From Polyangium sp. 6x1 (GTDB lineage: Bacteria; Myxococcota_A; Polyangia; Polyangiales; Polyangiaceae), in NCBI RefSeq assembly GCF_029946515.1, contig NZ_JARZHH010000002.1, positions 186,001 through 250,000 on the forward strand: a stretch of 64,000 nt of DNA, written 5' to 3'. Both the position numbers and the translations under genes were made by a program. Under the pieces are notes generated by a model. That model saw nothing but the letters and a program-made list of their open reading frames with translations, had not been told where the DNA came from and searched no databases. Shown one piece after another: positions 7,688 through 16,334 of this stretch; the stretch's first letter is position 1, and each line of letters begins with the position of its first letter.

Positions 7688-8803
7688 TTGGGCAACGAGC
7701 AGCACGAGATAGGCATCGTTTGCGGTCAGTGCGACACGTGGAGCCCCATGGGCGCCGCGAGCTGCACTGCGTGCGACAACGATCTGGCCCTGTTCGGGAG
7801 CCGGCAATCCGTGCTGCCGACGCCGCCGCCGCCAGCGCCCGTGCGCCCGGCGGTCTCGGCGCGCCCCGCGACGACGCCGGCGCCGCCGCTTCCGCGGCCC
7901 GCTGCGCTGTCGCCCGCGACGAACCCCGTGGGACCTCGCCGCGCCCCCGTGGCCGGCGCCGTTGCCGCGCAGAAAACCCCAGCACGAAGCGAGTTCGCGG
8001 ACCTATCGCAGGAGGAGCTCATGGAGCAAGCCCGTAACTACGTCTGCCGTTCCTGTTCGAGCGGCGTCCCCTCGGGCCACAAGTTCTGCGGGAGGTGCGG
8101 GACCGCGGTCCCGCTCGAGATCATGAACGCGCAGACGCTCTTCTTCGGGGACATGCAGAACCCGGCGAAGGCGAAGCTCATCTTGATCCGCGGCGAAGGC
8201 ATGGATGGCCTGAGCTTCCACCTCAAGGCCGAGCAGCACATCGTCGGCAGGAACGGGCAGCTCGTCTTCCCCGACGATCCGTTCGTCTCTCCGAAACACG
8301 CGAACTTCTTCTACCGAGACGGCAAGCTCGTCGTGCGCGACGAGGGCTCGCTGAACGGCGTCTATATCCGCGTGCGCGGCACCGTCGACATCGTCCCGAG
8401 CGATACGTTCCTCGCGGGCGAGCAGCTCTTCCGGCTCGATGCGAGCCCCAAGCCCTCCGACGGGCAGGACCCGGACGGCACGTACTTCTATTCGTCGCCG
8501 AAGCACCCGAGCCCGTTCCGGCTCACGCAGATCCTCCAGGGCGGCGCGGTCGGCATGACGGTGTGCGCGCGCGGTTCGTCGCTGCAGATCGGGCGTGAAG
8601 GCGGCGACCTGAACTTCCCCGGTGACCTCTACATGTCCGGCTCGCACTGCCGGATCGAGGAGAGCGCCGGGAAGTTCTCGCTGACCGATCTGAACAGCCG
8701 CAACGGCACGTACGTGCGCATCAAGAGCGAGCGCGAGCTCGGGCACGGCGACTACCTCTTCATCGGCCGCAAGCTCCTGCGCGTCGAGCTCAACACGAAC
8801 TAG
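7688..8803 (+). CDS. double zinc-ribbon, double FHA-domain protein
   Basis: 371 residues from a TTG start supported by GAGGAA 5 bases upstream and by the need to keep the first zinc ribbon. Order: zinc ribbon C12/C15...C26/C29; Pro/Ala-rich linker ~42-95; second ribbon C120/C123...C134/C137; FHA domain ~160-250 (GRNG at 187, SPKH at 201, N223-G); FHA domain ~290-368 (IGRE at 301, SGSH at 317, SRNGTY at 337). FHA domains bind phosphothreonine, so this is probably a cytoplasmic adaptor reading Ser/Thr kinase signals. A kinase gene starts at 63319, but no direct link is shown. Confidence 0.9.
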   Translation: MGNEQHEIGIVCGQCDTWSPMGAASCTACDNDLALFGSRQSVLPTPPPPAPVRPAVSARPATTPAPPLPRPAALSPATNPVGPRRAPVAGAVAAQKTPARSEFADLSQEELMEQARNYVCRSCSSGVPSGHKFCGRCGTAVPLEIMNAQTLFFGDMQNPAKAKLILIRGEGMDGLSFHLKAEQHIVGRNGQLVFPDDPFVSPKHANFFYRDGKLVVRDEGSLNGVYIRVRGTVDIVPSDTFLAGEQLFRLDASPKPSDGQDPDGTYFYSSPKHPSPFRLTQILQGGAVGMTVCARGSSLQIGREGGDLNFPGDLYMSGSHCRIEESAGKFSLTDLNSRNGTYVRIKSERELGHGDYLFIGRKLLRVELNTN

Positions 8804-8814
8804 GCGGGCTGCTC

Positions 8815-9204
8815 GTGACGACGAAGACCCCTCGGCCGCTTTGCTTCGCCGATGCATCCGGCGGCGCGCTCGCGGTCCTCGGCGCGGCGGTCGCGCGCGC
8901 GCTCGGATACACGGATGCAGTGGCGGCGACCTCGGGCGATGCGTCGCCGCTGCCCGCCGAGGTGCCCGCGGTGCTCGCGGAAATCGGCCTGGAGACGCCG
9001 TCGGTCCTGAAGCTCGACGACGCGCTCGCGAACCCGCACGCGGTCGTGTGGCTGGCCGATGGTGCGGCGCCGGTGGCAGATGCGCGGGTGTTGCCGTGCA
9101 AGCTCATGCCAGCGGACGCGGGCGAGCTCGAACGGATGTCGACGGCGCGGATCGTGCGGGATCGAATCGAGCGGATGCTCGAGGTCGAGCAAGCGGCGAG
9201 CTAG
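8815..9204 (+). CDS. degenerate low-molecular-weight phosphatase-like protein
   Basis: 129 residues from a GTG 11 bp after the FHA gene. The layout follows the low-molecular-weight protein tyrosine phosphatase/arsenate reductase fold: LCFADASGGALAVLGAAVAR where the C-X5-R phosphate loop is expected, then ATSGDASPLPAEVPAVLAEI like the family's 'SAG...P.a...m.e.G' region. In the loop the arginine position is Gly, and the usual Asp-Pro near the end is not evident, so catalysis is unlikely. It may bind a phospho-ligand or regulate the neighbouring FHA protein (inference). Family call is moderate because similarity is weak. Confidence 0.6.
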   Translation: MTTKTPRPLCFADASGGALAVLGAAVARALGYTDAVAATSGDASPLPAEVPAVLAEIGLETPSVLKLDDALANPHAVVWLADGAAPVADARVLPCKLMPADAGELERMSTARIVRDRIERMLEVEQAAS

Positions 9205-9876
9205 TCAGCGCTTGCGGTTCGCGCGGAGCCGCGCTTCTTCCTGGTGCGCGGCGATCGTGTCAGCCACGGAGAACGCGGCCTTCACGGCCGTGGTGAGCGC
9301 GCGCAGGACCGGCTCGGGGATCAGCGCGATGAGCCGTTCGAGGTCCACCGGGCCGTCCGTGTTCGGGACGTAGCGGTCCATCAGCTCGGCGAAGAGGTCG
9401 TACTTGCGCGAGAGGTCGTCGAGCCGCTTGCGGAGCGCGTTCGCCTCGTCGCCTTGCGCGTCGCCGAGCAGGCCGAGCGCGCGGCGCGAGAGGGAGCGTT
9501 TGTCCTGCACGACGCGGCGCAGGCGCGCGAGGTAGGCGCCGATGATCACGTCGGGGTACTTGCCCCGCAGCGTGTACGAGTCGTGCCGCGCGCCGGACTC
9601 GCGGCGGCGCTCGATGATGCCCGCGGCTTCGAGGCCGCGCAGGTTCGCGAAGATGTTGCTCTTCGAACGACCGAGCTCCAGCGAGAGCTCGTCCATCGAG
9701 CGCGGGCTGTCGGCGAGGTAGAGCGCGGCGACGACCTGCCCGCCGAGCCGCGTGATGCCCGGGAACGAGGCGGCGATCTCCGCGCCCACGCCTTCGAGCA
9801 GCGCCTGTCGCGCGGCGACGACGCGTTCGTCGGGGGCGCTCGTTTCTCCGTCCGGGTCGGGCCTGCGAGGGGTCAT
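9205..9876 (-). CDS. GbsR/MarR-type transcriptional regulator
   Basis: 223 residues. A winged helix-turn-helix occupies about residues 40-110 (RSMDELSLELGRSKSNIFAN, then LEAAGIIERRRESGARHDSY), the GbsR-family layout; a long helical C-terminal region follows (VVQDKRSLSRRALGLLGDAQ). Proteins of this family repress or activate osmolyte and efflux genes; the ligand here is unknown. It is the last gene of a minus-strand run with the TlpA-like gene 19 bp upstream, and it abuts the phosphatase-like gene tail to tail with no spacer. Confidence 0.85.
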   Translation of the reverse strand: MTPRRPDPDGETSAPDERVVAARQALLEGVGAEIAASFPGITRLGGQVVAALYLADSPRSMDELSLELGRSKSNIFANLRGLEAAGIIERRRESGARHDSYTLRGKYPDVIIGAYLARLRRVVQDKRSLSRRALGLLGDAQGDEANALRKRLDDLSRKYDLFAELMDRYVPNTDGPVDLERLIALIPEPVLRALTTAVKAAFSVADTIAAHQEEARLRANRKR

Positions 9877-9895
9877 CGCGGGCGCCAATGTAGCG

Positions 9896-10564
9896 TCAGG
9901 AGTCGTCCATGCACAGGGACGCGTGTTTGCCGCGCGGCACGCCCTGGATGAAGTCGACGGGGCAGCCGAAGTCGAGGACCGCGCCCGAGGGCTTCTTGAG
10001 CATCTCGCCGATCTCGATGGCGCTCGCCGCGGACCAGTCCCGCGCGCCGTCGAAGCGGGCGCGGATGATGCCGTTCTTGTCGATGACCCACGTCTCGGGG
10101 AAGAGCTTCGTGCCGTACTTGCCGCCGACGACGTTCGAGTCGGCGTCGAAGAGCACGGGGAAGGGTGCGTCGCCGTCGAGCAGCACGCGCAGAAGGTCAC
10201 GCACCTTCGTGCGGTCCTCGTCGATCGTGACGGTCAGGAGGACCATGTCCTTGCGGCCGTGGAGCACGCGCGCGAGCGTGGCGAGCGAGGGCATCTCCTC
10301 TTTGCAGGGGCCGCATGTCTCGGTCCAGAAGTTGAGGAAGACGACCTTGCCGCGGAACGACGAGAGCTTGACGGGTTTGCCGTCGAGGTCGGGCAGCTCG
10401 AAGTCAGGCGCGAGCCGGTCGCGGCCGGCGTACGCGGGGCCGAGGCCACACATCGCGGTGCAGCTCGCGCGGACCTGATCGTTCTTCGCGGCCGTGACGA
10501 AGCCGAAGACGGCGAGGGCCGCGGCCACGATGAAGACGATCTGCAGGAGCGTGGACGACTTCAT
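9896..10564 (-). CDS. TlpA/ResA-like thioredoxin, membrane anchored
   Basis: 222 residues from the ATG with GGAGGT about 7 bases upstream on the minus strand; longer readings lack this. One N-terminal membrane helix (LLQIVFIVAAALAVFGFV), then a periplasm-facing thioredoxin domain with the redox pair C84/C87 (TETCGPCKEE), preceded by APDFELPDLDGKPVKLSSF. Such proteins reduce periplasmic disulfides, for example in cytochrome c maturation. Two extra cysteines follow the helix (C35, C39), and another lies near the C-terminus. It follows a glutaredoxin-like gene by 43 bp, so thiol-redox genes cluster here. Confidence 0.9.
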   Translation of the reverse strand: MKSSTLLQIVFIVAAALAVFGFVTAAKNDQVRASCTAMCGLGPAYAGRDRLAPDFELPDLDGKPVKLSSFRGKVVFLNFWTETCGPCKEEMPSLATLARVLHGRKDMVLLTVTIDEDRTKVRDLLRVLLDGDAPFPVLFDADSNVVGGKYGTKLFPETWVIDKNGIIRARFDGARDWSAASAIEIGEMLKKPSGAVLDFGCPVDFIQGVPRGKHASLCMDDS

Positions 10565-10607
10565 GCCTCGACCTCCATAGCGCAAGGGCGCGCCTTCGCC
10601 CACAGGC

Positions 10608-10859
10608 TCACGGCGCATCCTCGCGGATCAGCCGCAAGAGCCGCGCCTCGTCGACGCGGTGTTTCATGATTTTACGCCCATCGAGCTCCATGACGGGCAC
10701 GTCCCAATCGTAGGCGGCGCGCTTCTCGGCGGGGGCCTCGTGATCGAGGTCGACGACGACGAGCTCGAAGGGCTCCGTGAGGCGCACGCGTTCGAGGGCC
10801 TCTTTGGCCACGTCGCAGAGGTGACATTGCACCCGCGTGTACAGGGTGACCGTCTTCAT
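10608..10859 (-). CDS. glutaredoxin-like protein
   Basis: 83 residues, a typical single thioredoxin-fold glutaredoxin. Active site CHLC (C12, C15) after the strand KTVTLYTRVQ; the cis-Pro region is WDVPVMELDG. Its ATG overlaps the stop of the radical SAM gene by four bases (ATGA), so it is translationally coupled to it. It may supply electrons or restore thiols for the radical SAM protein or for the TlpA-like protein downstream (inference). Confidence 0.9.
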   Translation of the reverse strand: MKTVTLYTRVQCHLCDVAKEALERVRLTEPFELVVVDLDHEAPAEKRAAYDWDVPVMELDGRKIMKHRVDEARLLRLIREDAP

Positions 10860-12337
10860 GCGCTGGCGACGATGGAGAGGCTCTTCTTCGGCTTCTTCGG
10901 GGTGAACGCCTCGAACGCGCGCTTGTAGGCGGCGAAGGTGCCGCCCGCATGCACGGCGTCGAGCACCGCGCGGCCCTCGGCCTCGCCGCCTTGCGCGAGC
11001 ACGGCCTCGACCCAGGCCCACTTCGCGCTCGTCGAGCGCACGTCGGCCCGGCCCTTGAGCCCGCGGCGCAGCCGTTCGAGACGCGCGTTGACGACGTCGA
11101 TGCCCGCGAAGGGCGCGTGCGCGAGCGGCGTGTTGCGCTTCGGGCAGAAGGGCGCGATGCCGAGCGCGATGGGGACTTTTTGCGAGAGCTCGGTGACGAA
11201 GCGGACGCACTCGTCGACGTCGACGTCCTCCTCGCCGGGCACGCCGATCATCAGGTAGAGCTTCATGCGCGGCATGCCGTGCTTGCGCGCCATCTCGGCC
11301 GCGCGCTCGAGGTGGCGGACGCGCGCGCGCCGGTCGAGGATCTCGCGCACGCGCTCGCTCGTGCCGTCCATCGCGGTGGTGAGCGTGCGGTAGCCGGCGA
11401 GCTTCAGCGCGCCGACGAACTCGTCCGAGAGCTTGTCCGGGCGCAGGCTGGAGAGGCCGACCTCGCAGCCGCGCTCGGCCAGGGTGCGGACGATCTCCAC
11501 GATTTTCGGGTGATCGCTGACTGCGGCGCCGACGAGCCCGATGCGGCGCGCGTCCTCGGGGATGAGGCCGAGGATCTTTTCCTTGGGGACGATGCGCATG
11601 CCGCCGTTCGTCGAGCGGCGCATCACGCAGTAGGCGCAGCCGCGCGAGCAGCCGCGCTCGGTCTCGATCAAGAACATGTTCGAGAGCTCGGTGTCGGGCG
11701 TGCGGATCGGCGCCCACGCGGGGAGCAGCTCGTCGTCGCACTGCGCGATGCCGGGCATGGAGGCGCCGTGGCGCGAGGGGACGAAGACGTGCGGGGTCTT
11801 CGCGAGCAGGTCGAGCGCGGCCTCGCGTGAGGGCGTGTCGCGCAGGATGCGAAGCACCTCGACGGCGAGCGTGTCGGCCTCGCCCATGACGATGGCGTCG
11901 GCGAAGGCCGCGAGCGGGAGCGGGTTCGAGTTCGTCAGCGGGCCGCCTGCGAGGATGAAAGGATCGCGGTGCGATCGTTCTTCGCGGAGCGGCGCGATGC
12001 CCGAGGCTTCGAGCAAGCGGATGAGACCCGCCGTTTCGAGCTCGTAGGCGACGCTCATGGCGATGACGGGGTAATCGCTGAGCGGCCGGAGCGACTCGTA
12101 CGTGAGCGGGACGGCGCGCGGCCCGTGGTCGTCGTCGGGCAGGAACGCGCGATCCGCGGCCATGTCGGGCTCGTTCTGGATCGACTTGTAGATCTGGAGG
12201 AAGCCGAGCGAGCTCATGCCCGTGCGGTAAGGCGACGGGTAGGCGAGCGCGATGCGCCAGGGCGCGTGTTTGTCGAGGCGGCCGACCTCCTCGGCGAGCC
12301 GCCGCCGGATGGTCGCCACGGTGACGTCACGTGACAT
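10856..12337 (-). CDS. radical SAM protein with B12-binding-like N-terminal region
   Basis: 493 residues. The cluster motif is at C230, C234 and C237 (ERGCSRGCAYCVMR). The ~200 residues before it resemble the cobalamin-binding half of MiaB-like/TIGR03960-type proteins (RIALAYPSPYRTGMSSLGFL; PVIAMSVAYELETAGLIRLL; FILAGGPLTNSNP). After the cluster come barrel-type segments (CEVGLSSLRPDKLSDEFVGA, KLYLMIGVPGEEDVDV). The family is widespread but its reaction is not known to me. Coupled to a glutaredoxin gene by a 4-bp overlap and following comEC by 82 bp on the same strand. Confidence 0.88.
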   Translation of the reverse strand: MSRDVTVATIRRRLAEEVGRLDKHAPWRIALAYPSPYRTGMSSLGFLQIYKSIQNEPDMAADRAFLPDDDHGPRAVPLTYESLRPLSDYPVIAMSVAYELETAGLIRLLEASGIAPLREERSHRDPFILAGGPLTNSNPLPLAAFADAIVMGEADTLAVEVLRILRDTPSREAALDLLAKTPHVFVPSRHGASMPGIAQCDDELLPAWAPIRTPDTELSNMFLIETERGCSRGCAYCVMRRSTNGGMRIVPKEKILGLIPEDARRIGLVGAAVSDHPKIVEIVRTLAERGCEVGLSSLRPDKLSDEFVGALKLAGYRTLTTAMDGTSERVREILDRRARVRHLERAAEMARKHGMPRMKLYLMIGVPGEEDVDVDECVRFVTELSQKVPIALGIAPFCPKRNTPLAHAPFAGIDVVNARLERLRRGLKGRADVRSTSAKWAWVEAVLAQGGEAEGRAVLDAVHAGGTFAAYKRAFEAFTPKKPKKSLSIVASA

Positions 12338-12419
12338 TCGGGAAGAGACTCCTTCAGCAGGCTCGGAGGCGCAAGCGATCCCAGCCGATTTCCTCACGGA
12401 AAGACCCGAGATCCCCGCG

Positions 12420-14804
12420 TCAGCGGGCGGAGGGGCGTGCGAGGTGTACGGCCTCGCCGTTGGTCTCCCAGACGACGTCGCCGCCCCGGTCGGTCCGGGC
12501 GATGGTGATGGCGCGGGCGCGGAGCGAGGCGAGGACGCCGGGATCGGGGTGGCCGTAGCGGTTGCGCACGCCGGAGCAGACGAGGGCGACGCTCGGGCGT
12601 ACGGCGTCGAGGAAGGGCGGCGTCGTGGAGGTGCGGCTGCCGTGGTGGCCGAGCTTGAGGAGATCGGCGCGGAGCGCGGCGGGGTGTTTTTCGAGGAGCG
12701 CACGTTCGGCGGCTGCTTCGGCGTCGCCGACGAGGAGCGCAGAGTGCTTGCCGTAGGTGATGCGCAGGACGAAGGAGTTGTCGTTCGCGCTCTCGTCGGG
12801 GACGAACCCGGGGCAGGGGGCGAGGACCTCGATCGTGGCGCCGCCGATCTCGTGTTTGCCGCAGAGCGTGTCGGGCCTGCGAAGGGGAATCTTACGGTGG
12901 CGTAGATTCGCGAGCATCGCGGCGTACGTGGGACCGGCGCCGTGGTCCTCGCCCTGGCCCGTGTCCCAGAGCTCGCCGACGTCGATCGCGGGGAGCGTGG
13001 AGACGAGCCCGCCGAAGTGGTCCGGGTGCGGGTGCGAGAGGACGACCACGTCGACGCGCTCCTTGCGAAGCGCGCGCAGCACCGGGAGCACGACGCGCGT
13101 GCCCGTGTCGACAGGGCTCCCCATGAAGCCGCCGCCGTCGATGAGCATGGTTTTCCCGTCGGGCAGATCGACGAGGATCGAATCCCCCTGGCCCACGTCG
13201 AGGGCGCGGACGCGGAGCAGGCCGCTCGAGCTGCCCGCGTGCGCGGCGGCCTGCTCCAGCACGAGGAGCGCGGCAACACCGAGCGCGAGCGCCACGGCGC
13301 GCCGCCGCGCGTCCTTCGCGAGGGCCGCGGCGAGCGCGGCGACGGCCACGGCCGCGAGCTGCGAGGGCGTGGGCGGCGGGAAGGTGACGATGCCACCGAG
13401 ATCACTCGTCACGCGGGCGACCGCGCGCACCACGACCAGCGCGCCCGAGCCGAGGAGGGCCGCGCCACGCTCGACCGGAGGCGCCCACGCGAGCGCGGCG
13501 TGCAGGAGGCACACGGGCAGCGCCGCGAGCTCGCCGATCGGCGCGGCGACGAGGTTCGCGAGGATGCCGAGCAGCGGCAAGGAAGGCGTCATCATCGCGA
13601 GGAACGGCGTGCAGGAGGCCATCGCGGCGAGCGTCGTGGCGATGGGGCGCAGCACGGCGCGGACGAGCGCGGGGCCTCGTACGAGTCGTTCCGCGATGGG
13701 TCGATCGAGGCCGAGCAGGCCCGCCGTCGCCGCGGCGGAAAGGACGAACGACGGGTCGCTGCCGACGAGCGGGTCGAGGATCGCCGCGAGAAGGAGCGAG
13801 CCTCCGAAGGCACGCACGCCGCTCGGGCGACGGCCGAGCGCGCGCACGAGCATCACCACGGAGAGCATGCCCGCGGCGCGCAGGGCCGAGCCGCTGCCAC
13901 CCGCGAAGTCGGCGTAGAGCCACGACGTGGGGATCGCGAGCGCCGCGGAGATGCGGCCGACGTCGAGGCGCGCCGAGAGCGGCGTGACGCGCAGGAGCAA
14001 GGCGCGCGCGGCGGCCGCGAGGCCCGCGACGGCGAGGACGAGGTGCGTGCCGGAGACCGCGAGCAGGTGAGACAAGCCGCTCCGGCGAAAGGCCTCGTTG
14101 TCAGCATCGTCGAGATCCGTCTCGCCGAGGACGAGGGCGCGCGCGAGCGGCTCGGCCTCGGGGTGGAAGGTCGACTCGATGCGGCGGCGCACGTGGGCGC
14201 GGGCGCGATCGATCCACGCGCCGATGCCCTGGCCACGGGAGAGGCGTTCGAGATCGACGAGGCCTCCCGACGCGGCGACGCCGCTCCGCGCGATGGAGGG
14301 GCGCGGGTCGGGCAGGCTCTCGTTCAGGAAGAGATGGACCGGGGCGAGGTCCGCGACGAGACGCACGCGATCGCCACGCGCGAGGTCCTCGGGCGCGCCG
14401 TGGAGCCGCGCGCGGAGCGGCCCTTCGAGCGGGCCCCGCTCGCAAGCGCCCTGGAAAAACTCGACCTCGATGCGAGCCTCGCCGCGTTCTTCCCCCGGAG
14501 GCCCGGGTTCGCCGCGCTGCACCACCGGCGAACGCAGCACGATGGCTTCTCCTTCACATCGACCTGGAGGCCCGAGCGCCTCGGTCACGCGCGCGTGCAA
14601 GGCCGCGGCCTCGTCGATCGCCGCCCGGGCGCGCAGCGCGCCGATCGCGAGGACGATCGCGAGGCCCGCGAGCGCCCACCGTTCGAGAGGACGGCGCAAG
14701 AGGAAGAGCGAGATCACGGCCGCGAGCGCGGCGGGCAGGGGCGCGCGCGCCAGGGCGGATCCCGCCGCGAGCGCGAGGGCGGTGAGCAGCAGCTTGTCGG
14801 TCAC
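12420..14804 (-). CDS. comEC: ComEC/Rec2-family DNA uptake channel
   Basis: 794 residues, full length for the family. Order: N-terminal membrane helices (~1-60), an OB-like region (~75-200), the competence membrane domain (~210-510; LARALVLGETDLDD, SGLSHLLAVSGTHLVLAVAG), and a C-terminal metallo-beta-lactamase domain with HPHPDHFGG near residues 590-598 and LKLGHHGSRTST. ComEC moves single-stranded DNA across the inner membrane during transformation. The metal-binding residues look intact, so nuclease activity is plausible. No other competence genes lie in the window. Confidence 0.92.
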   Translation of the reverse strand: MTDKLLLTALALAAGSALARAPLPAALAAVISLFLLRRPLERWALAGLAIVLAIGALRARAAIDEAAALHARVTEALGPPGRCEGEAIVLRSPVVQRGEPGPPGEERGEARIEVEFFQGACERGPLEGPLRARLHGAPEDLARGDRVRLVADLAPVHLFLNESLPDPRPSIARSGVAASGGLVDLERLSRGQGIGAWIDRARAHVRRRIESTFHPEAEPLARALVLGETDLDDADNEAFRRSGLSHLLAVSGTHLVLAVAGLAAAARALLLRVTPLSARLDVGRISAALAIPTSWLYADFAGGSGSALRAAGMLSVVMLVRALGRRPSGVRAFGGSLLLAAILDPLVGSDPSFVLSAAATAGLLGLDRPIAERLVRGPALVRAVLRPIATTLAAMASCTPFLAMMTPSLPLLGILANLVAAPIGELAALPVCLLHAALAWAPPVERGAALLGSGALVVVRAVARVTSDLGGIVTFPPPTPSQLAAVAVAALAAALAKDARRRAVALALGVAALLVLEQAAAHAGSSSGLLRVRALDVGQGDSILVDLPDGKTMLIDGGGFMGSPVDTGTRVVLPVLRALRKERVDVVVLSHPHPDHFGGLVSTLPAIDVGELWDTGQGEDHGAGPTYAAMLANLRHRKIPLRRPDTLCGKHEIGGATIEVLAPCPGFVPDESANDNSFVLRITYGKHSALLVGDAEAAAERALLEKHPAALRADLLKLGHHGSRTSTTPPFLDAVRPSVALVCSGVRNRYGHPDPGVLASLRARAITIARTDRGGDVVWETNGEAVHLARPSAR

Positions 14805-15125
14805 GCGCCGCGATGCAGCAAGCGCCGGGCCGGCCTCGAATCCGCGGGAATTCCGCGTGATTGCTCACGCCAACACCCCGGCGCCGCCATGGCGGGCCCT
14901 TGGCGCCGCCACCTTGGCGAAGGTGCGTGGTCCGCCCTCTCCCCCACGTCATGCAATCGGATTGCAGGATTCCGCGCCGCGTAAAACTCGCGTCGAGGGT
15001 GCATCGAGACGCACAGAGAACGCGTGCGCGTCCGGGGGCGCCTTCCTACAATGGCGGCTCTCTTGCGCGCGCTCTCCCGAGCGCATCGTGGTGCGCGCGC
15101 CCATCGTCCCCCCTGGAGGTCGTTG
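14805..15125. other. divergent intergenic region (comEC / MYXO-CTERM protease)
   Basis: 321 bp between divergently transcribed genes, so it should hold both promoters. I see no convincing sigma-70 or sigma-54 elements. A near-palindrome centred on GGAATTCC with flanking CGCG arms sits at about 14844-14857 and could be an operator. GGAGGT at 15115-15120 is the ribosome binding site of the protease gene. No small gene is supported. Confidence 0.5.
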
Positions 15126-16334
15126 ATGTCCCCGTGTATGCCCCGCGCTCGTCTTGCCTTGTTCCTTGGCGCTTTCGCGCTCGTCGCCGGCTGCGGCGAC
15201 ATGTCGCAACCTGCGCCCGAGGGCGCCGTCGGCGAGGCGGAGCTCGACATCAGCGGCGGCTATGCGGATGACAAGGACACCGCGGTCGTCGGCATTTACG
15301 CGACGAACCTCGGCGGCATCTGCACCGGCTCGCTCCTCGCGCCGAACATGGTGCTCACGGCGCGCCACTGTGTCTCGCAGATCAACAACAACGATGGCTC
15401 CGTCGCGTGCGGCATCACCAAGTTCTCCCCGCCCGCCGCGGCGAGCAGCTACCTCGTCACGACCGGGCCCGAGCTCTCGCAGAACCCCGCCGATTACCGG
15501 GTCACCAAGGAGGTCGTGCTCCTGCCCGCCGGCGACGATTTCTGCGGCCAGGATCAGGCGATCCTGATCCTCGCGGAGAACATCCCGGAGGCGGAAGCCA
15601 AGCCGCTCGTGCCCCGCATCGACGATCCGCTCGTCGCGGGCGAGAAGTACTCCGCGATCGGGTTCGGCGCGACGGACGGCGCGGGCAACGGCGCCGGCGC
15701 GCGTCGGCGCCGCGACGACCTCACCATCACCTGCGTCGCCGAGGCGTGCCAGGACGGTCAGACCAAGGTGACCGAGTGGATGGGCAACGCCGGCGTCTGC
15801 CAGGGTGATTCCGGCGGTCCCGCGATCGATGCCAAGAACCGCGTCATCGGCGTGACCTCGCGCGGCGGCTTCAACTGCTCGACCCCGATCTACGGCTACC
15901 TGAAGGGCTGGGATCAGTGGATCAAGGACACGGCCCTCAAGGCCGCCGAGATGGGCGGGTACACCGCGCCCGCGTGGGCGACCGGCGCGCCCACGAACCC
16001 CGACTACACGTATACGCCCGGCGACGCCTGCAACGAGCCCGCCGACTGCGCCTCGGGCCGCTGCGTGAACGACGGGAGCGAGCAGTACTGCACGCGCCTC
16101 TGCAACGAGAAGGCGCCTTGCCCCGACGGCTGGTACTGCGACAGCGACAGCAACGGCGAGGGCGTCTGCTTCAAGCAAGAGGACGGCGGCTGGAACGAGG
16201 AGGATGACGGCCCCGAGCTCTCGAACGACAGCTCCTGCAGCGTGAACGCCGACCCGACGAAGCCCGTGCCCTGGCGCGGCGGCATCTTCGCGCTCGCGCT
16301 CGTCGCGCTCGGTCTGCGGCGCCGTACGCGGTGA
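15126..16334 (+). CDS. trypsin-like serine protease with MYXO-CTERM-type tail
   Basis: 402 residues; ATG chosen for GGAGGT 6 bases upstream. Signal peptide ends in FALVAGCGD, which fits a lipobox. The S1 triad is present: His in VLTARHCVS, Asp in CGQDQAILIL, Ser in CQGDSGGPAI. After the protease domain comes a Cys-rich segment (~300-350; PGDACNEPADCASGRCVNDG) and then SSCSVN, a Pro-containing stretch, one membrane helix (GGIFALALVALGL) and RRRTR at the very end. That Cys/helix/Arg end is the MYXO-CTERM sorting layout, which suggests processing and surface display. The stop overlaps the next start. Confidence 0.88.
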   Translation: MSPCMPRARLALFLGAFALVAGCGDMSQPAPEGAVGEAELDISGGYADDKDTAVVGIYATNLGGICTGSLLAPNMVLTARHCVSQINNNDGSVACGITKFSPPAAASSYLVTTGPELSQNPADYRVTKEVVLLPAGDDFCGQDQAILILAENIPEAEAKPLVPRIDDPLVAGEKYSAIGFGATDGAGNGAGARRRRDDLTITCVAEACQDGQTKVTEWMGNAGVCQGDSGGPAIDAKNRVIGVTSRGGFNCSTPIYGYLKGWDQWIKDTALKAAEMGGYTAPAWATGAPTNPDYTYTPGDACNEPADCASGRCVNDGSEQYCTRLCNEKAPCPDGWYCDSDSNGEGVCFKQEDGGWNEEDDGPELSNDSSCSVNADPTKPVPWRGGIFALALVALGLRRRTR

